41,782 bases of DNA. It comes from Geminicoccaceae bacterium. Its GTDB lineage: Bacteria; Pseudomonadota; Alphaproteobacteria; Geminicoccales; Geminicoccaceae. Within the stretch, counting starts at the first letter, position 1, and every line of letters starts with the position of its first letter. The notes beneath the pieces were generated by a model, which did no database searches, had not been told where the DNA came from, and saw nothing but the letters and a program-made list of their open reading frames with translations. A program made the position numbers and the translations under genes. The DNA lies in the NCBI GenBank assembly GCA_023512415.1, contig JAILZQ010000007.1:1-41782 (forward strand), written 5' to 3'. Below are positions 8,651 to 16,605 of this stretch, one piece after another.

Positions 8651-9370
8651 ATGGAAAACGCGCCGCACCTCCTCGTCGTCGACGATCATCGCGACATCCG
8701 CGAGCCCCTGGCACGCTACCTGGCCAAGCACGGCTTCAGGGTGAGCACCGCCGAGAACGCCGCAGCCGCCCGCAAGATTTTGCAGGGCTCGGCGATCGAT
8801 CTGCTCGTGCTCGACATCATGATGCCCGGCGAAGACGGCCTCGCCCTCTGCCGCCAACTGCGCGCCCAGGGCGACCTGCCGATCGTGCTGCTGACGGCTC
8901 TCGGCGAGGAGACCGACCGGATCGTCGGTCTCGAGATGGGTGCCGACGACTATGTGGCGAAGCCGTTCAACCCGCGTGAGCTGCTCGCCCGGATCAAAGC
9001 GGTGCTGCGGCGGGCCGAGGCCCTGCCTCGACGGCGTGGTCGACCGAACGCCGAGCGGCTCCGCTTCGGCCGTTGGGTCCTCGACGTCGGTCGGCGCGAG
9101 CTCACCCGCGAGGATGGCGTCGCGGTGCCGCTCAGCACGGGCGAGTTCCTGTTGCTCACCGCCTTCCTCGAGCACCCCAAGATGGTGCTCTCGCGCGATC
9201 AGCTGCTCGACCTCACCCGAGGTCGCGAAGCCGCCCCCTTCGACCGGGCGATCGACAACCAGGTCCTCCGGCTGCGCCGCAAGATCGAGCGGGACCCCAA
9301 GAAACCCGAGCTCATCCGCACCCATTGGGGCGGCGGCTACAGCTTCGAGGCCGAGGTGGAACGGGCGTGA
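8651..9370 (+). CDS. OmpR/PhoB-family response regulator
   Basis: 239 residues with an N-terminal receiver domain (acidic pair D11/D12, phosphoacceptor D55 in LVLDIMMPG, T82, K104 in YVAKPFNP) and a C-terminal winged-helix domain (about 140-236) ending with the usual RTHWGGGYSF. All phosphorylation residues are present, so it should be a working DNA-binding regulator. The ATG follows an AGGA site. Its TGA overlaps the GTG of the histidine kinase gene by four bases, so the two are translationally coupled. The divergent EF-hand gene is the most obvious candidate target. Confidence 0.95.
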   Translation: MENAPHLLVVDDHRDIREPLARYLAKHGFRVSTAENAAAARKILQGSAIDLLVLDIMMPGEDGLALCRQLRAQGDLPIVLLTALGEETDRIVGLEMGADDYVAKPFNPRELLARIKAVLRRAEALPRRRGRPNAERLRFGRWVLDVGRRELTREDGVAVPLSTGEFLLLTAFLEHPKMVLSRDQLLDLTRGREAAPFDRAIDNQVLRLRRKIERDPKKPELIRTHWGGGYSFEAEVERA

Positions 9371-10752
9371 TCCGGCTCTGGCCGCGCACGCTCGCCGGAC
9401 GGCTCGTGGCCCTGGCGCTGCTCGCGGTGGCGACGGCCCAGCTCGTGGTCTGGTGGGTCTTCGTCGACGAGCGGCACTGGGCGCTCGCTCGGTTGGGACG
9501 GGAGCGGATCGTCGAGCAGCTCGTCCCGGCCGTGCGCCTGCTGGCGGCCACGCGGCCCGACGAGCACGAAGCGGTGATCCGGGCTCTCGCCACCCCGTCG
9601 CTCGTGCTCGCCATCGATCGCCAACCGATCGTCACCGAAGAGGCGAACGTGCGCCACCCGCTGGCGCGGCGTCTGGCCCGTGAGCTCGGCACCCAGCCGC
9701 GCGGGGTCCGCATCGAGCTCGCCACGCCCGAAGGCCGGTTTGCTGGCGAGGACGAAGAGGACGAAGGCAAGCCCTGGCGCCGTCCGCGCGTGATCGCCGC
9801 CGTCTCGATCGCGCTTCCGGACGGCCGCTGGTTGAACGCGCGGAGCGTCCCGACCGCGCCCGTGCCGGCTCTCGCCCGCCCCTATGTGGCGATGCTCGCG
9901 ATCCTCGCGGCCCTCCTGGTCGCTGCGGTGTCGCTCGGCACCCGGCGGGCGATCCGGCCGCTCGCCGGGCTCGCCGAGGCGGCCGAACGGCTCGGCCGCG
10001 GGGAGCCGGTCGCACCCCTGCCCGAGACCGGACCGGAGGAGGTTCGCCGCGCGGTCGCGGCCTTCAACCGCATGCAAGAGCGGCTTTCCCGGTTCATCGC
10101 CGATCGCACGCGCCTCCTCGCGGCCCTGGGCCACGATCTGCGAACGCCGATCACGAGCCTGCGCTTGCGCGCCGAGCTGCTCGACGACGAGGAAGCGAAG
10201 CAGCGGATCGTCGAGACGCTCGACGAGATGCAGCGGATGGTCGAAAGCACGCTCGCCTTCGCGCGCGAGGAGGCGCAGGCCGAACCGGTGCGTGAAACCG
10301 ACCTCGCCGCATTGGTCGAAGGCACGGTCGAGGACTTGAGCGAGCTGGGCCTCGACGTCCGGCTCGTGGCGAGCGAACCGGTGGTGGCTCGGATCCGGAG
10401 CGCCGCGATTCGACGCGCACTGAGGAACCTGATCGAGAACGCGGTCCGCTACGGAAAGCGGGCGCGGGTCGGCCTGGTACGGGAGGCGGAGGAGGCCGTG
10501 GTGCGGGTCGACGACGACGGACCCGGAATCCCGCCGGACAAGCTCGAGGAGGTCTTCGAGCCGTTCGTGCGCCTCGACCCGTCGCGCTCGACCGAGACCG
10601 GGGGCGTCGGGCTCGGTCTGGCGATCGCCCGGGGCATCGCTCGGTCGCACGGTGGCGAGGTGAGCCTTCTCAACCGCCCCGAAGGCGGGCTGCGCGCCTG
10701 CTTGCGACTCCCGCTTGCCACGCCGAACCGCCCGGGTTCCGCGCGAACCTGA
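9367..10752 (+). CDS. Membrane sensor histidine kinase
   Basis: 461 residues from a GTG overlapping the regulator's stop. There are two membrane helices (about 12-32 and 172-192) enclosing a periplasmic sensor of about 140 residues, then HAMP, HisKA (H256 in ALGHDLRTP) and HATPase_c (NLIENAVRYG, DDDGPGIP, GVGLGLAIARG). All catalytic motifs are intact. The sensor domain contains an acidic cluster EDEEDE at 128-133. Acidic patches in PhoQ-type sensors bind divalent cations, and the neighbouring EF-hand gene fits a cation signal, but that ligand is my inference. A terminator follows directly. Confidence 0.94.
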   Translation: MIRLWPRTLAGRLVALALLAVATAQLVVWWVFVDERHWALARLGRERIVEQLVPAVRLLAATRPDEHEAVIRALATPSLVLAIDRQPIVTEEANVRHPLARRLARELGTQPRGVRIELATPEGRFAGEDEEDEGKPWRRPRVIAAVSIALPDGRWLNARSVPTAPVPALARPYVAMLAILAALLVAAVSLGTRRAIRPLAGLAEAAERLGRGEPVAPLPETGPEEVRRAVAAFNRMQERLSRFIADRTRLLAALGHDLRTPITSLRLRAELLDDEEAKQRIVETLDEMQRMVESTLAFAREEAQAEPVRETDLAALVEGTVEDLSELGLDVRLVASEPVVARIRSAAIRRALRNLIENAVRYGKRARVGLVREAEEAVVRVDDDGPGIPPDKLEEVFEPFVRLDPSRSTETGGVGLGLAIARGIARSHGGEVSLLNRPEGGLRACLRLPLATPNRPGSART

Positions 10753-10753
10753 A

Positions 10754-10777
10754 GCCCGCCCTTCGGTCGGGCCTTTT
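10754..10777 (+). terminator. Rho-independent terminator after the two-component system
   Basis: A GCCCG...CGGGC hairpin with a UUCG-containing loop is followed by C and four T. It begins two bases after the kinase stop codon and separates it from the ABC-like operon. Confidence 0.7.
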
Positions 10778-10832
10778 GCGTCGGCTGCGGGCTTCCTCTA
10801 AGCTCCGCCGCACGATCGGCCCGGCGGACGGC

Positions 10833-13475
10833 ATGGAACCCTCGATCTTCGCCTTCATTCGCAAGTACAGCTGGAAGCAGCAGCTTCTGATCTTGGCGCT
10901 CACCTTCCTGTCGTTTCCGCCGCTTTATTATTCACTGGAGCTTCCCAAGATCATCATCAATCGGGCACTCGGGGATCCGGACGGCCCGTGGATGCTGTTC
11001 GGTTACGATCTCGAACGCACGACCTATCTGTTCGGGCTTTGCGGCCTGTTCTTGTTACTCGTCCTGATCGGCGGCGGGCTCAAATATGTTCTGAACGTCT
11101 ATGCCGGCATCGTCGCCGAGCGGATGCTCCGCCGACTGCGATACCAACTTTACGAACACGTGCTGCGCTTCCCGCTACCGCATTTCCGGAAGGTGAGCCA
11201 AGGCGAGCTCGTGCAAATGATCAACGCCGAGACCGAAGCGCTCGGCGGCTTCGTCGGCGACGCGTTCGCCGTGCCGGCGTTCCAGGGTGGGACACTGCTC
11301 ACGATCCTCACCTTCATGTTCATGCAGGACCCGATTCTGGGTGTCGCGGCGATCGCTCTCTACCCCTTGCAGATCTGGCTGATCCCGCGCTTGCAACGCC
11401 AAGTGAACGAGCTCGCCAAGAGGAGGGTCCGCCAGGTCCGCCGCAACGCCGAGCGGATCAGCGAGACCTGCGCCACGATCCGGGAGATCCACGCCCACGG
11501 GACGGCCCGCTACGAGCTCGCCCGCTTCAGCGAGCAGCTGGGAGCCGTGTTCTGGATCCGCTTCGCGATTTACAAGAAGAAGTTCTTGATCAAATTTCTC
11601 AACAATTTCCTCGCCCAGCTCGGTCCGTTTTTTTTCTTTTCGATCGGCGGCTGGCTCGTGATCCACGGCGACATCACCCTCGGCGCGCTGGTGGCCGTGG
11701 TCGGCGCCCACAAGGACCTTTCCTCGCCTTGGAAGGAGCTGCTGACCTATTACCAAACGCTTTACGACGTCCGGATCAAATACGAGCAAACCGTGGCCCA
11801 ATTCGCCCCGCCCGGTCTCGAGCCGGCGGAGCTCTTGACCGGGGAGCCGAGCCGCGAACCGTCCTTCACCGGCACGAGCTTGCGGCTGACCGGCGTGACG
11901 TTGCTCGACGACGGCGGCGAGCCGGTTCTCGACGGCGTGGAGCTCCAACTCGACCTGCCCTGTCGGGTCGCCCTGATCGGCCCTGCCGGGGGCGGTCGTG
12001 AGGAGTTGACCCTGGTCCTCGCCGGACTCCTCGTGCCCGATTCGGGGCGTGTGCTGATCGACGGCCTCGTCCTCCACGAGCTCCCGGAACCGCTGCTCGG
12101 TCGCAAGATCGCCTACATCGGGAGTCAACCCGCGCTGATCGCCGGAACGATCGAGGACAACCTCCTCTACGGCCTGAAGCAGCGGCCGCGTCGGCTGGTC
12201 GAGCCGACGGGCGCCGACCGAGCGCGGCGCGCCCGAGACCGCCACGAGGCCCTGGCCTCGGGCAACTCGGTCGATCCCCTCGATGCCGATTGGGTCGACT
12301 GGGAAGCGGCCGGGGTCCGCGACCCGGCCGAGCGGCTTCCGGCGATGCTCGCGGCCTTGGCCGTCGCCAGGCTCAGCGACGACGTCTACACGTTCGGGCT
12401 GCGAGGGCCGCTGCCGGCCGACCGACCCGAGCTCGCCGGGCGGGTGCTCGAGGCGCGCCGGTCGATGCGCGCCCGATTGGCCGGGGACGAACGATTGGCG
12501 CGGCTGGTCGAGCCGTTCGATCCGGAACGCTACAACAGCAACGCGACGCTCGCCGAGAACCTCCTCTTCGGCATGCCCGTGGGAAACGTGTTCGACCTCG
12601 AGCACCTCGCGAGCCATCCTTACGTGCGCTCGATCCTCGAAGAGACGGACCTCGTCGACGAGCTGCAGCGGGTCGGCTATCGGTTGGCACAGACCATGGT
12701 CGAGCTGTTCGCCGATCTGCCAGCGGATCACGAATATTACCGACAATTCAGCTTCATCGCCCCGGAGGACCTACCTGAGTTCAAGGCGATCCTGGGAAAA
12801 GCCACCATCGAGCGGTTGAATCGCCTGTCCGCCGCCGAGCGCGACCGCCTGTTGGACCTTCCCTTCAAACTCGTGGTCGCCCGGCACCGCTTGGGGCTGA
12901 TCGACGAGGCGCTCCAGCAGCGCCTGCTCGAAGCGCGCAAGCGCTTCCGGGCAAGGCTCCCGGCTGGCCTCTTGGGCGCGGTGGCGTTCTTCGATCCCGA
13001 CCACGTGAACCCGGCGGCTTCGGTTCAGGAGAACATCCTGTTCGGCAAGATCGCGCACGGCCAAGCGCATGCCGCCACGCGGGTCGCCGTGTTGCTCGCC
13101 GAGGTGATCGATGCGCACGGTCTGCGCGACGCCGTGATCGAGGTGGGCCTCCGGACCGAGTGCGGCATCGGCGGTGCCCGGCTGAGCCTCGCCCAGCGGC
13201 AAAAGCTCGCGATCGCCCGTGAGGTGCTGCGGCGGCCCGAGCTCGTCCTGCTGCACGAGCCCACCTTGGCCCTCGACGCAGCGGACCAGCCGCTCGTGCG
13301 TGACGCGCTGCTCGAGGCATTTCGCGACCGCTCGATCGTCTGGTCGCTGCAGGACCAGGAATGGGCCAGTCGCTTCGAGCGGGTTATCGTGTTGGAGCGC
13401 GGCCGGGTGGTCGCCCAGGGCAGCTTCGCCCAGATCTCTGGGCCGCAGCTCGAACCCGTCGATGCGCCCGGCTGA
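10833..13475 (+). CDS. ABC-exporter-like protein with degraded ATPase motifs and a large insertion in its nucleotide-binding domain
   Basis: 880 residues. Residues 1-320 form a six-helix type IV ABC exporter membrane domain; 345-870 form a nucleotide-binding-like domain. Its motifs are altered: Walker A reads GPAGGGREE (383-391; no Lys-Ser/Thr), the signature reads LSLAQ (784-788), Walker B reads LVLLHE (Asp replaced by His, Glu kept) and the switch-histidine region reads WSLQDQ. The Q-loop (Q432) looks normal. About 290 extra residues separate the Q-loop segment from the signature. The segment after the Q-loop, GTIEDNLLYG (438-447), recurs as ATLAENLLFG (571-580) and ASVQENILFG (729-738). 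It probably dimerises but may not hydrolyse ATP normally. It heads an operon with cyclic-nucleotide genes. The ATG at 10833 begins the membrane domain; its ribosome site is weak. Confidence 0.85.
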   Translation: MEPSIFAFIRKYSWKQQLLILALTFLSFPPLYYSLELPKIIINRALGDPDGPWMLFGYDLERTTYLFGLCGLFLLLVLIGGGLKYVLNVYAGIVAERMLRRLRYQLYEHVLRFPLPHFRKVSQGELVQMINAETEALGGFVGDAFAVPAFQGGTLLTILTFMFMQDPILGVAAIALYPLQIWLIPRLQRQVNELAKRRVRQVRRNAERISETCATIREIHAHGTARYELARFSEQLGAVFWIRFAIYKKKFLIKFLNNFLAQLGPFFFFSIGGWLVIHGDITLGALVAVVGAHKDLSSPWKELLTYYQTLYDVRIKYEQTVAQFAPPGLEPAELLTGEPSREPSFTGTSLRLTGVTLLDDGGEPVLDGVELQLDLPCRVALIGPAGGGREELTLVLAGLLVPDSGRVLIDGLVLHELPEPLLGRKIAYIGSQPALIAGTIEDNLLYGLKQRPRRLVEPTGADRARRARDRHEALASGNSVDPLDADWVDWEAAGVRDPAERLPAMLAALAVARLSDDVYTFGLRGPLPADRPELAGRVLEARRSMRARLAGDERLARLVEPFDPERYNSNATLAENLLFGMPVGNVFDLEHLASHPYVRSILEETDLVDELQRVGYRLAQTMVELFADLPADHEYYRQFSFIAPEDLPEFKAILGKATIERLNRLSAAERDRLLDLPFKLVVARHRLGLIDEALQQRLLEARKRFRARLPAGLLGAVAFFDPDHVNPAASVQENILFGKIAHGQAHAATRVAVLLAEVIDAHGLRDAVIEVGLRTECGIGGARLSLAQRQKLAIAREVLRRPELVLLHEPTLALDAADQPLVRDALLEAFRDRSIVWSLQDQEWASRFERVIVLERGRVVAQGSFAQISGPQLEPVDAPG

Positions 13476-13492
13476 GCAGCGGAGGAGGTGGT

Positions 13493-13966
13493 ATGAGCCT
13501 GCAACGCGACGTCGACGCGCTCCGGGCGATCCCGTTGTTCGCCAAGGTCGAACCGTCGCGACTCAAGCTCCTCGCCTTCACCTCCGAGCACCTCGATTTC
13601 GAGCCGGGGGAGATACTCTGCCGCCAAGGCGAGCCCGGCGACGCCGCCTTCATCCTCCTCGAGGGCACCGCGGACGTGTTCGTGGACACCCCGCGGGGCC
13701 GAGTGAAGGTCGCGACGCTCGGAAAGAACGACATCGTCGGCGAAATCGCGATCCTGTGCGACGTGCCGCGGACCGCGACGGTCGTGGCCGCCACCCGGCT
13801 TCACACACTCAAAATCGGCAAGGACGGGTTCTTCAACCTCGTCACCCAGTTCCCGGAGGTGGGTGTGGAGATCATGCACGAGCTCGCGGCTCGGTTGCAC
13901 CACACGACCCAGAGGTTGACCAACGTCTCGCTCCGCTTGGCCGAGCTGGAGGCGAGCAAAGCGTGA
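13493..13966 (+). CDS. Stand-alone cyclic-nucleotide-binding domain protein
   Basis: A 157-residue protein made of one CAP_ED cyclic-nucleotide-binding domain (about 15-130) plus a C-terminal helix. The phosphate-binding cassette reads VGEIAILCDVPRTATV, with the Gly-Glu and Arg-Thr/Ala positions that contact cAMP or cGMP. There is no helix-turn-helix after the domain, so it is not a Crp-type transcription factor. It more likely acts as a regulatory subunit that binds a partner, perhaps the ABC-like protein encoded 17 bases upstream. It has a strong GGAGGAGG site. Its TGA overlaps the GTG of the cyclase gene, so sensor and cyclase are coupled. Confidence 0.9.
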   Translation: MSLQRDVDALRAIPLFAKVEPSRLKLLAFTSEHLDFEPGEILCRQGEPGDAAFILLEGTADVFVDTPRGRVKVATLGKNDIVGEIAILCDVPRTATVVAATRLHTLKIGKDGFFNLVTQFPEVGVEIMHELAARLHHTTQRLTNVSLRLAELEASKA

Positions 13967-15159
13967 GCCGTGCCGCGGGACATTGGCCCGAGCGCCGCCT
14001 GATCGCGCTCGACTGGCTGATCCTCGAGAGCGGTCGCGAGCGCTTCGTCGAGCGCCTGTTCGCAGGGCTTTGCGTCCGGTTGCTCGAGGACGGCCTGCCG
14101 ATCGCCCGCTCCACCCTCCACGTCCGCACGCTCCATCCGCAGTTCTTCGGCGCCCGTCTGCTCTGGCGACCGGGCATGGAGGAGGCCGAGATCACCTTCC
14201 TCGACCACGACTCGATCACCGATCGGCGCTTTCTCGACAGCCCGGTCCGCGCGCTCTACGAAGGCGCCGAGGCGATCCATCAGCGTCTCGACCTGGCGAC
14301 CCCGGTGCCCCGCGAATATCCCGTCTACGCCGAGCTGCGGGCCGAGGGTATGACCGATTACGTGGCCATGCCGATGGCCTTCACCGACGGCACGCGCCAC
14401 GCCTGCACTTGGGCGACCGACCGACCCGGTGGGTTCCGAGCCGGCGACCTCGCCGCACTCGGGGACCTGCTGCCGGCTCTGGCCATGGCAACCGAGATCC
14501 GGCTCAGCCGGCGGATCGCCCGCAATCTTCTCGACGCGTATGTCGGACGGCATGCCGGGGCCCGCATCCTCGCGGGCGAGATCCGCCGCGGCAGTGGGGC
14601 CACCGTTCGGGCGGCCATTTGGCAGTGCGACCTTCGCGACTTCACCACGATCGTCGAATGCCTGCCGCGCGACGAGGTGATCGCCTGCCTCAACGGCTTC
14701 TTCGAGGTGATGGGTGCGCCGGTCGAGGCGCAAGGTGGCGAGATCTTGAAGTTCATCGGCGACGGGATGCTCGCGATCTTCCCGCTCGAAGGCGAGGCAG
14801 CGTGCCATCGGGCGCTGCGCGCGGCTGTCGAAGCGCGGCAGGGTCTCGCCCGGCTCAACGAAAAGCGGCAGGGGCGCGTGGGGCCGCTGCGCTTCGCTCT
14901 GGCGCTGCACGTGGGCGACGTGATGTACGGGAACATCGGCACGCCCAGCCGGCTCGACTTCACGGTGATCGGCCCGGCGGTCAACGTGGCCGCTCGCCTG
15001 CAGCAGCTCGCCAAGGATCTCGACCGGGACGTGCTGCTCTCCGGGCCGTTCGCCGCGATGTGCACCTGCGACGGCGAGTTCCTCGAGCCGCTCGGCCGCT
15101 TTCCGCTGCGCGGCGTGCCCGAGCCCCTCGAGGTTCTGGCGTTGGCCCACCGGTCTTGA
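13963..15159 (+). CDS. Class III adenylate cyclase with an N-terminal sensor-like region
   Basis: 398 residues. The C-terminal catalytic domain (about 215-395) has both metal aspartates (D223 in CDLRDFT, D267 in FIGDGML), the purine-selecting lysine K263 and threonine T334 expected for adenine, and the transition-state pair N341/R345 in NVAARL. It is therefore predicted to be an active ATP-to-cAMP cyclase. The N-terminal 200 residues have no membrane helix and look like a soluble input domain; I do not recognise the ligand. The GTG start overlaps the upstream stop (GTGA), and the gene's own stop overlaps the FkbM gene (TTGA). Confidence 0.92.
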   Translation: MSRAAGHWPERRLIALDWLILESGRERFVERLFAGLCVRLLEDGLPIARSTLHVRTLHPQFFGARLLWRPGMEEAEITFLDHDSITDRRFLDSPVRALYEGAEAIHQRLDLATPVPREYPVYAELRAEGMTDYVAMPMAFTDGTRHACTWATDRPGGFRAGDLAALGDLLPALAMATEIRLSRRIARNLLDAYVGRHAGARILAGEIRRGSGATVRAAIWQCDLRDFTTIVECLPRDEVIACLNGFFEVMGAPVEAQGGEILKFIGDGMLAIFPLEGEAACHRALRAAVEARQGLARLNEKRQGRVGPLRFALALHVGDVMYGNIGTPSRLDFTVIGPAVNVAARLQQLAKDLDRDVLLSGPFAAMCTCDGEFLEPLGRFPLRGVPEPLEVLALAHRS

Positions 15160-15914
15160 GACTTTTTCGCCGGCTCGCCCGCGCCGCCGGTTTCGAGCTC
15201 CTGCCTCTGCGCAAAGCACGTGAGCCGGCGCGCCGTCTGGTCAACCTCCTCGAGCGGTCGCGCGTCGACCTCTTGGTCGACGGCGGAGCCAATCGAGGCC
15301 AATATGCGGCGCTCCTGCGCGAGGTCGGCTGGCGGGGGCCGATCCTGTCGATCGAGCCGATCCCCGAGCTCCGGGCCGAGCTCGTGCACCGCGCGGCCGG
15401 CGACCCCGGTTGGCGGGTCGCAGCGCCCGTGGCGCTGGGTGCCGCGCCCGGCCGGGCGACCCTCGAGGTCGCCGCCGAGAGCGACATGAGCTCCCTCCTG
15501 CCGCGCACGTCGCGGCTCGAGCGGCTCTCGCCCAGCTCGCGGCCGGTCCGTCGGATCGAGGTGCCGGTCGTCCGGCTCGACGCGTTGCCGGAGCTCGTCG
15601 CGAGCCCAGCCGAGCGGATCTTCCTCAAGCTCGACTTGCAGGGCTTCGAGGGCCCGGCGCTCGAGGGCGCACGAGGCCTCTTGCCGCGGATCGTCGGGCT
15701 GCAGCTCGAGCTCGCCCTCGTGACACTTTACGAAGGTGAGCTCGGCTGGCGGGCCATGATCGATCGGGTCGAGGCGCTCGGCTATGTTCCCTGGCTCTTC
15801 CTGCCGGGCTATGTCGAACCGCGCAGCGGCCGTGAGCTGCAGATGGACGGCGTGTTCCTGCGCGCCGATGCGGTGGGGACGGATGAGCTGGGCCGAGAGA
15901 GCGACGACCGGTGA
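15156..15914 (+). CDS. FkbM-family SAM-dependent methyltransferase
   Basis: 252 residues. The SAM-binding motif DGGANRGQYA lies near residue 45, a second motif (SIEPIPELRAEL) follows, and the family core FLKLDLQGFEGPALEGA is near 160-175. FkbM enzymes methylate hydroxyl groups of sugars, polyketides and lipid-linked glycans; the substrate here is unknown. The start is a TTG overlapping the cyclase stop by four bases, so it is translated with the signalling genes. The phospholipid genes follow only seven bases downstream, making a lipid- or envelope-related acceptor an attractive but unproven idea. Confidence 0.88.
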   Translation: MRLFRRLARAAGFELLPLRKAREPARRLVNLLERSRVDLLVDGGANRGQYAALLREVGWRGPILSIEPIPELRAELVHRAAGDPGWRVAAPVALGAAPGRATLEVAAESDMSSLLPRTSRLERLSPSSRPVRRIEVPVVRLDALPELVASPAERIFLKLDLQGFEGPALEGARGLLPRIVGLQLELALVTLYEGELGWRAMIDRVEALGYVPWLFLPGYVEPRSGRELQMDGVFLRADAVGTDELGRESDDR

Positions 15915-15921
15915 CGAGACG

Positions 15922-16605
15922 ATGCCCGGGCTCTTGGCCCCGATCCACCGGGACGGCTGGAAGTTCGTCGCGGCGTTCCTCCTCCTCTCCCTTGTTTTCG
16001 GCCTCCTCTGGCCGCCTCTGGCGTGGGTCGGGGTCGCCCTCACCGGCTGGTGCGCTTGGTTCTTCCGTGACCCCGCGCGCGTCACACCGGACGAGCCCGA
16101 CCTCGTGGTCAGTCCGGCCGACGGGCGGATCGTCGCGGTCGGCTCGCGCCGGCCACCACCCGAGCTCGGCCTCGGTCCCGAGCCGTTGCCCTGCATCGGG
16201 ATCTTCATGAACGTTTTCGACGTGCACGTGAACCGCACCCCGATCGCCGGGCGAGTGGCCTTGCGGCTGCACCATCCCGGCCGTTTCCTCAACGCATCGT
16301 TCGACAAGGCCTCGGAGGAGAACGAGCGACTGTCTTGGTTGATCGAAACGGCCGACGGGCGGCGGGTGGGACTCGTCCAGATCGCCGGGCTCGTGGCGCG
16401 GCGGATCGTGCCGTTCGTCGAACCGGGAACGCTGCTCGGCGCCGGCGATCGCGTGGGCTTGATTCGCTTCGGCAGCCGCTGCGATGTGTACCTGCCGGCG
16501 GGGACGGTACCGCTGGTCCTCTTGGGTCAGCGAGCGATCGCCGGTGAGACCGTGCTGGCCCAGCTCGACGGGGCTCGGGCCCCGAGGCGGAGACGGATGA
16601 CATGA
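15922..16605 (+). CDS. psd: Phosphatidylserine decarboxylase proenzyme (short form)
   Basis: A 227-residue membrane-associated decarboxylase that converts phosphatidylserine to phosphatidylethanolamine. Two hydrophobic stretches near residues 15-48 anchor it. The conserved SPADGRIV box is at 64-71, the GIFMNVFDVHVNR box is at 93-105, and the self-cleavage site is at G184-S185 in RFGSRCDVYLP. Cleavage there creates the pyruvoyl group. Most short-form enzymes have GSRV; here it is GSRC. The ATG at 15922 is seven bases after the FkbM stop with a weak ribosome site. The stop overlaps the pssA start (ATGA), the usual psd-pssA arrangement in alphaproteobacteria. Confidence 0.94.
   Translation: MPGLLAPIHRDGWKFVAAFLLLSLVFGLLWPPLAWVGVALTGWCAWFFRDPARVTPDEPDLVVSPADGRIVAVGSRRPPPELGLGPEPLPCIGIFMNVFDVHVNRTPIAGRVALRLHHPGRFLNASFDKASEENERLSWLIETADGRRVGLVQIAGLVARRIVPFVEPGTLLGAGDRVGLIRFGSRCDVYLPAGTVPLVLLGQRAIAGETVLAQLDGARAPRRRRMT

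Noticed and set aside
8480-9325. Apparent N-terminal extension of the EF-hand protein
   Set aside because: It is antisense to the response regulator, and the ATG at 8479 has a good ribosome site followed by an export signal.
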